Origin: an uncultured Prevotellaceae bacterium
Lineage (GTDB): Bacteria > Bacteroidota > Bacteroidia > Bacteroidales > Bacteroidaceae
Assembly: GCA_900316285.1 (NCBI GenBank)
Contig: ONCG01000015.1
Location: 1-64,000, forward strand
DNA length: 64,000 nucleotides
Reading direction: 5' to 3'
The stretch's first letter is position 1, and the number at the start of each line of letters is the position of its first letter. Below the pieces are notes generated by a model. It was not told where the DNA came from, ran no database searches, and was given only the letters and a program-made list of their open reading frames with translations. Positions 33,237-40,629 of this stretch are shown here, in pieces. The translations under genes were made by a program, and so were the position numbers.

Positions 33237-34966
33237 CACAGGTGCCCTACGGCTACGCTCCTGGCAACCCAGCTGCCGAGGATCTCTCGGCGCTGGGCGG
33301 CAACAAGAACCAGTTTGTGCAGGGACTGACGAAGTTCGACCCAACGCAAGACCCCGTGCTGCAACGCCTGAAGGGTCGTGAGGTGAAGGGTGTGCGTTGC
33401 TATGTGCGTGCCGACTACAAGCAGGCACGGCAGAAGCGCTCCGGCATCCTCGCCAGCGAGAGCAAGCCCGAGAACATTGTGCGCCAGACCTATGCCGACC
33501 TCACGGAAGGTTGGAACGACGTGATGTTCGACGAGCCATACGTCATTGGCGACGAGCCGTTCTTCCTGGGCGTGCAAACCTATGAGACGCTCGGCGAGCC
33601 GCATCCGCTGGTGGCCTTCGCAAAGGCAACCGTTCCGCAGTCGTGCTTCATCAATCAAGGTAAAAAGACGTGGGAGGAATACACCGACCGCGGCACGTTG
33701 CTCATCTTCGCCCTGCTCGACGACAACACTGTCGAAGCTTTCGACCACGCCGTCTACGCACAGAACACCACGCATCCGCAGACGGTGGCTCCCGACCAGG
33801 ACTTCACCGGCGGGCTCTACATTCATAACTTCACCCCCTACCCCATCTTCAGCATCGAAATTGCCATGCAGGGCGAGGGCGCCGCTGAGCCGACATACAA
33901 GGACATCGAGTTGCCCGAGCAGCTTGAGCCCTACGGCAGCACCATCGTCGTGACACAGCTGCGGGCAGGAAGCACCGAGAGCACAACCGCCGACTGGACG
34001 TGCCGGGTGACGTATGTGAACAAGGCACTTGCACAGCAGGCGCGCCCGGGTGTGACGAAGCTTTATGTGACGAAGGATAACTTCCAGCGCACGCCACTCA
34101 TCGAGGAGTTCACCAGCCAGCGATGCATCAACTGTCCGCAGATGGCGTACTTCCTGGAGAAAGCCTTCGAGCAGTACGACGGGCCGTACGTCTACATCTC
34201 TCACCACAGTGGTTTCCACGACGATGCCTTCACCAGCGATGCCGACCGCGCCGTGGTGTATGTCTTCGGTGGCTATGAACACGAATACAACCCCGCCATC
34301 ATGTACAACCGCGCCATGTTGGAAGGCGAGGACGTCATCGTGCAGGGCATTCGCGACATGTCGCCCACGCCCTATCTCAATGCTTTGGCCGAGGCAGCAC
34401 AGATGCCGGCTATGGCTGAGGTGAACATCAGCGATGAGAACGGAAACATCACGGTGAGCGGACGCGTCGCCCGCGACCTCATCGACAAGCCGCTCTATCT
34501 GTCGTGCTATCTGGTGGAGGACGGCATTACCATCGACAAGTATCCGCAGACGGGTATGGACGATGCCGATGCACCCGCCGACCTGAAGGATGTGTTCCGC
34601 CACAATGGCGTCATCCTGCACTATTTCAACAGCGACCCGGTGGGCGACCTGCTCAGCGTGAATGCCGACGGAAAGTACAGCGTCAGCTTCCCCATGGTAG
34701 AGAAAGAGGGCTTCGGTGGAACGGGACGCCGCTTGGTGGCATTCGTGCACAAGGTGAACAAGAACGACCTGCGCGACAACCAAGTGCTGAACGTCGCCCA
34801 GCTGATGCTCACAAGTGGCATTCGACAGGTGGAGGACTCTTCGAAGAATGCCTCGACAGCCATCTATGATTTGCAGGGCAGGAAACTAGAAACTAGAAAC
34901 CAGACGCTTGAAACTCTCCCAAAGGGTGTGTATATCCAAGGCGGGAAAAAGATGGTGGTGAGGTAA
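33182..34966 (+). CDS. Secreted Omp28-like protein with thioredoxin-type CxxC
   Basis: The 594-residue protein has a signal peptide (MKRIVILLLCNFVTLLLWSQ). Near residue 305 the segment IEEFTSQRCINCPQMAYF is the Omp28/thioredoxin-like active site (C-I-N-C-P), and YVYISHHSGFHDDAF follows as in Omp28 proteins. It ends AIYDLQGRKLE, a linker and LPKGVYIQGGKKMVVR, the same type of tail as its neighbour. The linker ETRNQTLET is made of GAAACTA heptads (34886-34920). A thiol-disulfide or peptide-binding role at the surface is possible; no substrate is known. It overlaps the previous gene by 4 nt and is co-transcribed with it. Confidence 0.82.
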   Translation: MKRIVILLLCNFVTLLLWSQVPYGYAPGNPAAEDLSALGGNKNQFVQGLTKFDPTQDPVLQRLKGREVKGVRCYVRADYKQARQKRSGILASESKPENIVRQTYADLTEGWNDVMFDEPYVIGDEPFFLGVQTYETLGEPHPLVAFAKATVPQSCFINQGKKTWEEYTDRGTLLIFALLDDNTVEAFDHAVYAQNTTHPQTVAPDQDFTGGLYIHNFTPYPIFSIEIAMQGEGAAEPTYKDIELPEQLEPYGSTIVVTQLRAGSTESTTADWTCRVTYVNKALAQQARPGVTKLYVTKDNFQRTPLIEEFTSQRCINCPQMAYFLEKAFEQYDGPYVYISHHSGFHDDAFTSDADRAVVYVFGGYEHEYNPAIMYNRAMLEGEDVIVQGIRDMSPTPYLNALAEAAQMPAMAEVNISDENGNITVSGRVARDLIDKPLYLSCYLVEDGITIDKYPQTGMDDADAPADLKDVFRHNGVILHYFNSDPVGDLLSVNADGKYSVSFPMVEKEGFGGTGRRLVAFVHKVNKNDLRDNQVLNVAQLMLTSGIRQVEDSSKNASTAIYDLQGRKLETRNQTLETLPKGVYIQGGKKMVVR

Positions 34967-34995
34967 TCGTCAGCCCCGACTTTGCAAAAAAGAAT

Positions 34996-35100
34996 GTAGG
35001 GACGCGACGTGTCGCGTTCTTGGAGCAAGTTGGGCAAACAAATCGTGCCGCGTTATTGGTTTGCTTTTCCACACCAGAACGCGGCACGCCGCGTCCCTAC
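34996..35100. repeat. REP family A inverted pair, copy 2, with a compensated hairpin
   Basis: The forward REP (34996-35017) has arms CGCGAC/GTCGCG instead of CGCGGC/GCCGCG: both sides of one base pair have changed. The inverted REP (35080-35100) keeps the common arms and ends in CTAC. The spacer shares GGAGCAAGTT and GGCAAACAAATCGTGCC with the copies at 24738 and 40403. Confidence 0.8.
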
Positions 35101-35124
35101 ATGTATTGGTATGCAGCCAGGGTG

Positions 35125-35222
35125 GGTGTGTCAAAATGAAATAATGGATGAAAAGATGCAGCCAATAGTCTCCTCCTAGGAGGGGACAACAAATGGACTC
35201 CTTTCTTCATTTTGACACATCC
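35125..35222. mobile_element. 98-bp MITE-like inverted-repeat element
   Basis: The ends GGTGTGTCAAAATGAA (35125-35140) and its complement (35206-35222) match over 14 nt. The perfect palindrome CCTCCTAGGAGG lies at 35172-35183. It has no coding capacity. No obvious target duplication is visible. Only one copy is in the window, so its mobility is unproved. Confidence 0.5.
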
Positions 35223-35270
35223 ACTTTCGCTCGATTTGATCTAGGGAAACCTTTGCTTACGCCGTTTCCG

Positions 35271-35303
35271 GCCTCTCCCCCAGCCCCTCCCCAAAAGGGA
35301 GGG
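35271..35303. repeat. REP family C-like copy
   Basis: CTCTCCCCCAGCCCCTCCC then CAAAA then GGGAGGG. It lies between the MITE-like element and the DUF2723 promoter; the rest of 34967-35483 is plain AT-rich DNA. Confidence 0.55.
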
Positions 35304-35407
35304 TAGCTTTAAGGAAACTCAAATGTATTTCGCTCGATTTGCACTATCTTTAACCTGCGGTTTAAGATACTCACGTTCGAGAAAAAAAATAAAAAATCTT
35401 GTTTTAT

Positions 35408-35438
35408 TTTGTTTTCTCCTCACTTATTCGTATCTTTG
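35408..35438 (+). promoter_or_regulatory. Promoter of the DUF2723-deacetylase-DUF4112 operon
   Basis: TTTG at 35408-35411 and TATCTTTG at 35431-35438 with 19 nt between. The ATG at 35484 lies about 45 nt downstream. Confidence 0.75.
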
Positions 35439-35483
35439 CAGGTTGAAACGTGCGAAATCACAATATCAAATAATAAACGAAAG

Positions 35484-38400
35484 ATGAAACAGTACAAACT
35501 CGTGGACAATGTGATGGGCTGGCTGGCATTTGCCATTGCCGCATTCGTCTATTGCTCCACCATCGAGCCGACAGCCTCGTTCTGGGACTGCCCGGAGTTC
35601 ATTTCAACTGGTTACAAACTGGAAGTCGGCCACCCGCCAGGTGCACCGTTCTTCATGCTCACGGCCAACTTGTTCTCGCAGTTCGCCAGCGATCCCACGC
35701 AGGTGGCACGCATGGTGAACATCATGAGTGCATTGCTCTCGGCCACCACCATCCTGTTCCTGTTCTGGTCGATTACGCACCTGGTGCGCAAGCTCATCCT
35801 GAAGGACTGGAGCGAGCTGACGAACGCGAAGCTCATCGCCATTGAGGCGAGCGGACTGGTGGGCGCACTCATCTACACCTTCAGCGACACGTTCTGGTTC
35901 TCAGCTGTAGAGGGTGAGGTGTATGCCTACTCATCGGCACTCACCGCACTGGTGTTCTGGCTCATCCTGAAGTGGGAGGACCACGCCGACGAGCCTCACA
36001 GCGACCGGTGGCTGGTGCTCATCGCCTACATCATGGGACTGTCCATCGGCGTGCACCTGCTGAACCTGCTGTGCATTCCTGCCATCGTGCTGGTCTACTG
36101 CTACCGCCGCTATCCGAACATCGAGACGAAGGGTTCGCTCCTGGCCCTGCTGGTGTCGTTCGTCATCGTCGCCGCCGTTCTCTATGGCGTCGTGCCGGGC
36201 ATCATCACCGTGGGTGGATGGTTCGAGCTGTTGTTCGTGAACGTGCTGGGCATGCCGTTCAACACGGGTGAGATTATCTATATCGTACTGCTCGTGGCTG
36301 CCGTGTGCTGGGCTATCTGGGAGACCTATCAGGAAGGCCACGACCGCCGACAGAACATCGCCTTCGTGGTTGCCGTCGCCCTGCTGGGTATTCCCTTCTA
36401 CGGCTATGGCTGGTCGGCAGTGGTCATCGGCGTGGTGGTGCTTGCCCTGCTGTGGTGGGTGCTGAACTACAAGAAGACCATCGACAAGAAGGCTGTCCCC
36501 GTGGTGGGTGCACGTCTGAAGAATACGGTGCTCTGCTGCTTGCTGATGCTCATGATTGGCTACTCGTCGTATGCCCTCATCGTGATTCGCTCTTCGGCCA
36601 ACCCGCCGATGGATCAGAACTCACCGGAGGACATCTTTACGCTTGGTAGCTATCTGAGCCGCGACCAGTATGGCGACCGCCCGTTGCTCTACGGACGTTC
36701 CTACACCTCGCAGGTGGCGCTGGAGACCGATGGCAACATGTGCAAGCCCGTGATGAACGAGGGCGCTCCCATCTACAGCCGCCGCGAGAAAGCCTCGCAA
36801 GACGAGAAGGACTCCTACTTCGTGGTGAGCCATAAGAACACTTATAAGTACGCACAGAACATGCTGTTCCCGCGCATGCACTCCGCCAGCCACGCACAGG
36901 CCTACGAGCAGTGGATGGGTGGCATCGATGGTACCATTATTCCCTTCGACCGCTGTGGCGAGATGGTGAACGTGAAGATGCCGACGATGTTCGAGAACCT
37001 GAAGTTCTTCCTCTCGTATCAGTGTAACTTCATGTACTGGCGCTACTTCATGTGGAACTTCGCTGGCCGTCAGAACGACATACAGGGCAATGGCGAACTT
37101 GAGCATGGCAACTGGATATCGGGTATTCCCTTCATCGACAACATGATGCTCGGCGACCAGTCGCTGCTGCCCGACGAGCTGAAGATGAACAAGGGACACA
37201 ACGTGTTCTACTGCCTGCCGCTGCTGCTCGGACTCATCGGACTGTTCTGGCAGGCTTGGCGCGGACGCCGTGGCATACGCCAGTTCTGGGTGGTGTTCTT
37301 TCTGTTCTTCATGACGGGATTGGCCATCGTGGTCTACCTGAACCAGACGCCGCTGCAGCCGCGTGAGCGCGACTATGCCTATGCCGGCTCGTTCTATGCC
37401 TTTGCCATCTGGTGTGGCATCGGCGTGGCTGCCCTCATCGATATCGTGAAGCGCTACCTGAAGCTGAACAACGCCATCGTCGCTGCCGTGGTGAGTGCCG
37501 TGTGCCTGCTCGTGCCGGTGCAGATGGCATCGCAGACGTGGGACGACCACGACCGCTCGGGCCGCTACACCTGCCGCGACTTCGGACAGAACTACCTCAT
37601 GACGCTGCAGGACGAAGGCAACCCGATCATCTTCACCAATGGTGATAACGACACGTTCCCACTGTGGTATAACATGGACGTGGAAGGCGTGCGCCCCGAT
37701 GCCCGCGTCTGCAACCTCTCGTATCTGCAGACCGACTGGTACATCGACCAGATGGTGCGTCCGGCCTATGAGTCGCCGTCGCTGCCCATCACATGGTCGC
37801 GACTGGAATACTGCTCGGGCACCAATGAATATGTGGAGGTGGTACCCTCGGCCGAGGACCAGGTGAAGCAGTTCTATGCACAAGACCCCGACGCTGCCCG
37901 CGAGCAGTTCGGCGACGAGCCGTTCGAGCTGAAGAACATTCTGAAGTACTGGGTGCGCTCGAAGGATCAGAACATGCACTTCATCCCCACCGACACGGTG
38001 TTTGTCACCATCGACAAGGACGCTGTGCGCAAGAGTGGTATGCTGATGGCATCCGACACGATTCCCGATAAGATGGTCATCTCGCTGGCTGGCAAGCGCG
38101 CGCTCTACAAGGGCGACCTGATGATGCTCGAGATGATTTCGCAGGCCAACTGGGTGCGTCCCATCTATGTGGCTATGACCGTGGGACAAGACAACTACAT
38201 GAACCTCGGCGAGAACTTCGTGCAGGAGGGTCTGGCCAATCGTATCACGCCGTTCTCGACCTACCGCACCGACGACCGTGGCAACCTCCAGCCCATCAAG
38301 GACGTGAAGAACTTCGACACGGAGAAGACCTATCGCAATGTGATGGAGCGTTATAAGTACGGCGGTCTGCAGAAGCCGGGCCTCTACCTCGACGAGACGG

Positions 38401-38837
38401 TGATGCGCATGTGCTACACCCACCGCAACCTAATGGGCTCGCTTGCCAAGAACCTGCTGCAGGAAGGCAAGAACGAAAAGGCACTCGCCGTGCTGCAGAA
38501 GTGCGAGAAGGAGATTCCGTACTACAACGTGCCCGTGAACTTCCGCAGCGGCTCGTTCGACATGGCTGAGACCTATGCCCACCTGGGCAAGAAGGAACAG
38601 GCTCTCAACATTCTGGGCCAGCTCTGGAAGAATGCCGATCAGTACATGACCTACTATCTCTCGCTGTCGTCGGGCCGCTTCGCTATGTCGCAAAACGACT
38701 GTATGACACAACTCTACGTGATGCAGAGAATCATCCAGCTCACAAAACTTGTCGACGAAGACCTGGCTAGCAAGATGGAGGCTAAGCTCAACACCTATTA
38801 TAATGCCTATGCCGGACGCGGCGGGATGATTGAATAG
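35484..38837 (+). CDS. DUF2723 (GT117-type) membrane glycosyltransferase
   Basis: The 1117-residue protein begins MKQYKLVDNVMGWLAFAIAA with a first helix, then ASFWDCPEFISTGYKLEVGHPPGAPFF, the conserved acidic loop of the DUF2723 family, and about a dozen more membrane helices up to about residue 690. A soluble C-terminal part follows, containing NGDNDTFPLWY near residue 715 and helical, TPR-like repeats from about residue 985 (EKALAVLQKCEKEI, ALNILGQLWKNADQY). The family is placed with POMT/GT-C-type enzymes and is proposed to start protein O-glycosylation in Bacteroidetes (known only in part). The ATG at 35484 is chosen over in-frame codons upstream that overlap the promoter. Confidence 0.87.
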   Translation: MKQYKLVDNVMGWLAFAIAAFVYCSTIEPTASFWDCPEFISTGYKLEVGHPPGAPFFMLTANLFSQFASDPTQVARMVNIMSALLSATTILFLFWSITHLVRKLILKDWSELTNAKLIAIEASGLVGALIYTFSDTFWFSAVEGEVYAYSSALTALVFWLILKWEDHADEPHSDRWLVLIAYIMGLSIGVHLLNLLCIPAIVLVYCYRRYPNIETKGSLLALLVSFVIVAAVLYGVVPGIITVGGWFELLFVNVLGMPFNTGEIIYIVLLVAAVCWAIWETYQEGHDRRQNIAFVVAVALLGIPFYGYGWSAVVIGVVVLALLWWVLNYKKTIDKKAVPVVGARLKNTVLCCLLMLMIGYSSYALIVIRSSANPPMDQNSPEDIFTLGSYLSRDQYGDRPLLYGRSYTSQVALETDGNMCKPVMNEGAPIYSRREKASQDEKDSYFVVSHKNTYKYAQNMLFPRMHSASHAQAYEQWMGGIDGTIIPFDRCGEMVNVKMPTMFENLKFFLSYQCNFMYWRYFMWNFAGRQNDIQGNGELEHGNWISGIPFIDNMMLGDQSLLPDELKMNKGHNVFYCLPLLLGLIGLFWQAWRGRRGIRQFWVVFFLFFMTGLAIVVYLNQTPLQPRERDYAYAGSFYAFAIWCGIGVAALIDIVKRYLKLNNAIVAAVVSAVCLLVPVQMASQTWDDHDRSGRYTCRDFGQNYLMTLQDEGNPIIFTNGDNDTFPLWYNMDVEGVRPDARVCNLSYLQTDWYIDQMVRPAYESPSLPITWSRLEYCSGTNEYVEVVPSAEDQVKQFYAQDPDAAREQFGDEPFELKNILKYWVRSKDQNMHFIPTDTVFVTIDKDAVRKSGMLMASDTIPDKMVISLAGKRALYKGDLMMLEMISQANWVRPIYVAMTVGQDNYMNLGENFVQEGLANRITPFSTYRTDDRGNLQPIKDVKNFDTEKTYRNVMERYKYGGLQKPGLYLDETVMRMCYTHRNLMGSLAKNLLQEGKNEKALAVLQKCEKEIPYYNVPVNFRSGSFDMAETYAHLGKKEQALNILGQLWKNADQYMTYYLSLSSGRFAMSQNDCMTQLYVMQRIIQLTKLVDEDLASKMEAKLNTYYNAYAGRGGMIE

Positions 38838-38886
38838 GTGATAGATAAAAGGTAATAGGTAATAGGTTAAAGGTAATCGTTGACCA
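38838..38886. repeat. Heptad repeat between the DUF2723 and deacetylase genes
   Basis: AGGTAAT, AGGTAAT, AGGTTAA and AGGTAAT units follow the DUF2723 stop almost directly and run up to the deacetylase start. Its insertion may have removed the original ATG of the deacetylase gene. Confidence 0.55.
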
Positions 38887-39699
38887 TTGATTATTGAGCA
38901 ACCTGCCAAATGGCTCCGATGGCTTTATCCAAAGGCCACGTGGAGAATGGACCCGTCGGAAAGGTCGGTATACCTGACGTTCGACGACGGGCCTATTCCC
39001 GAGTCTACGCCCTTCCTGCTCGAGACGCTGCGCCACTATGGCGTGAAGGCGACCTTCTTCGTGGTGGGTGAGAACGTGCAGAAGCACCCCGACCTCTTCC
39101 GCCAAATCATCGAGGACGGACATCAGGTGGGCAACCACACCTATCACCACCTCGGCAGCTTCAAACATTGGGCTGCTACCTATCTCATCGACACGTTCAA
39201 GTGCCAGCAGATGATAGGACTACCACCTCCCTACTGGCCAACCCACTACAGGCCCACCACCTACAGACCCACCCCCCAACCCCTCCCGTGTAGGGAGGGG
39301 AGTGAAATGCCTGACCTGGTGGAGAATCTGGAAGAAAGCCAAGCTGAGAAGGTATCTACTCCCCTCCCTACACGGGAGGGGCAGGGGGGTGGGTCTGCAG
39401 GGGCTGGGTCTGTAGGGGCTGTGCCTCCCTTATTCCGCCCTCCCCACGGCTGGCTGCGCCACAGCGTCTACTATTGGCTGTCGAAGGAGTTCCGAATCGT
39501 GATGTGGGATCTCGTCACACGCGACTACTCGAAGTGGCTCACTGCCGACGATGTCTACGAGAACGTGCGACGCTATGCACGTAATGGCAGCATCATCACC
39601 TTCCACGACTCCCTGAAGAGCATCGACAAACTGCATACCGCCCTACCCCGCTCCATCGAGTGGCTACAGGAACAAGGCTACGAGTTCCGCACATTCTAA
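38887..39699 (+). CDS. Polysaccharide deacetylase with a repeat-derived insertion
   Basis: The 270-residue NodB-type protein has motif 1 YLTFDDGPIPES near residue 30 (metal-binding Asp pair), motif 2 GNHTYHHLGS near residue 81 (two metal His) and motif 3 FRPPHGWLRH near residue 180; VMWDLVTRDY and IITFHDSLKS complete the fold. Between motifs 2 and 3, about residues 113-178 are not native: they are encoded by two inverted REP family C copies (39265-39302 and 39359-39397) and the DNA between. The frame remains open. The start is TTG at 38887 (or ATT at 38890), because a stop lies in frame at 38881 and the family's N-terminal residues (IEQPAKWLRWLYPKA) begin here. It follows the DUF2723 gene in one operon. 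Confidence 0.83.
   Translation: MIIEQPAKWLRWLYPKATWRMDPSERSVYLTFDDGPIPESTPFLLETLRHYGVKATFFVVGENVQKHPDLFRQIIEDGHQVGNHTYHHLGSFKHWAATYLIDTFKCQQMIGLPPPYWPTHYRPTTYRPTPQPLPCREGSEMPDLVENLEESQAEKVSTPLPTREGQGGGSAGAGSVGAVPPLFRPPHGWLRHSVYYWLSKEFRIVMWDLVTRDYSKWLTADDVYENVRRYARNGSIITFHDSLKSIDKLHTALPRSIEWLQEQGYEFRTF
39265..39397. repeat. REP family C inverted pair inside the deacetylase gene
   Basis: The left copy contains GACCCACCCCCCAACCCCTCCC with GGGAGGGG; the right copy is its complement ending GGGAGGGGCAGGGGGGTGGGTC. The pair and its spacer add close to 65 codons. Short direct repeats (GGGGCTGGGTCTGTAGGGGCT) follow at 39399-39420. Confidence 0.85.
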
Positions 39700-39706
39700 A
39701 TCATAC

Positions 39707-40393
39707 ATGACGACTATGCAAGAGGATTTCATCATCCTTCAGGACATTCCGGAAGAAAACGCCCCGGCTGATAAGGCTACGTCAGGAAACCTTCCGGCAG
39801 AACATGACACAACAGGAAAAATTTCGGCTGACAACAACCCGGCAGGTAGCACTTCGGCAATGAATAACAAAACGGGAAATGCATCGGCCGAGCCGGAAGT
39901 AACCATTGGCGGACGCCGCGCCGCCAAGCCGGCTTATCAGGCCGTGCTTGACTCACGCTTGTATCGCACGATGCAGAACATCACCAACCTCATGGACCGC
40001 TACTACCTCGACGGCGTCGCTGGCCTCGTGCCCGGCGGCATCGGCGACATTGTATCGGCAGTATTCGCAGTGGTGCATGTCTACTTCTCTGCTTTCCGCC
40101 TGCGCTCCATCCCTCTCACGTTGGCCATCCTCAACAACACGCTCCGCGATATCTTCCTCGGCATGCTCCCCTTCTTTGTTGGCGATGTCATCGACTTCTT
40201 CCACAAAGCCAACAAGCGTAACATGGCACTCATCGACGGTTTCCTCAACGACGATGAAGCCATCGTTCACGAAGTAAACCGCAAGGCCACACAGTCCGCC
40301 CTCGTCCTCGTCGGCTTCGTCATCGGCATCATCCTCATCATCTACGCCCTCATCTGGCTCACCAAGACCTTAGGAACGGCCCTATTCTCGTAA
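39707..40393 (+). CDS. DUF4112 membrane protein with degenerate 10-residue N-terminal repeats
   Basis: The C-terminal 150 residues are the DUF4112 domain: LMDRYYLDGVAGLVPGGIGD, a first helix, LAILNNTLRDIFLGMLPFFVGDVIDFFHKANKRN, and a last membrane helix ending near the C-terminus. The N-terminal 65 residues are hydrophilic and show about four units of 10 residues (PADKATSGNL, PAEHDTTGKI, SADNNPAGST, SAMNNKTGNA), i.e. 30-nt tandem repeats in frame. The domain's function is unknown. The start is the ATG at 39707, with another at 39716. It begins 7 nt after the deacetylase stop. Confidence 0.82.
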   Translation: MTTMQEDFIILQDIPEENAPADKATSGNLPAEHDTTGKISADNNPAGSTSAMNNKTGNASAEPEVTIGGRRAAKPAYQAVLDSRLYRTMQNITNLMDRYYLDGVAGLVPGGIGDIVSAVFAVVHVYFSAFRLRSIPLTLAILNNTLRDIFLGMLPFFVGDVIDFFHKANKRNMALIDGFLNDDEAIVHEVNRKATQSALVLVGFVIGIILIIYALIWLTKTLGTALFS

Positions 40394-40402
40394 CCAGAAA
40401 AT

Positions 40403-40503
40403 GTAGGGACGCGGCGTGCCGCGTTCTGGTGTGGAAAAGCAACACCAACAGCTTGGATTTGTTTGCCCAACTTGCTCCAGAACGCGGCACGCCGCGTCCC
40501 TAC
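40403..40503. repeat. REP family A inverted pair, copy 3
   Basis: The forward REP at 40403-40424 starts with GTAG; the inverted REP at 40483-40503 ends with CTAC; both have the CGCGGC/GCCGCG hairpin. It lies directly after the DUF4112 stop and could act in transcript ending or stability, as REP elements do in enterobacteria. Confidence 0.8.
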
Positions 40504-40595
40504 ATGTGAGGGCAACAACGCCCTCTCAACAAACGAAACGACTACTCTCAGCAAAGAAAAGCATCCTTTACGTAGTATATATGCCCTTTTTTTGC

Positions 40596-40603
40596 TATCT
40601 TTG
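40596..40603 (+). promoter_or_regulatory. -7 box of the BaiN-like gene
   Basis: TATCTTTG, 27 nt before the ATG at 40630. No good -33 element. Confidence 0.55.
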
Positions 40604-40629
40604 CAGCATAAACAAAGAACCGGAATCGA

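Noticed and set aside
33236..34783. 515-codon minus-strand frame opposite the second Omp28-like gene
   Set aside because: Same shadow pattern; the plus strand carries the CINCP motif and secretion tail.
36621..38423. 600-codon minus-strand frame opposite the DUF2723 gene
   Set aside because: No family motif, His/Val-rich shadow composition, and no promoter; the plus-strand gene explains the openness.
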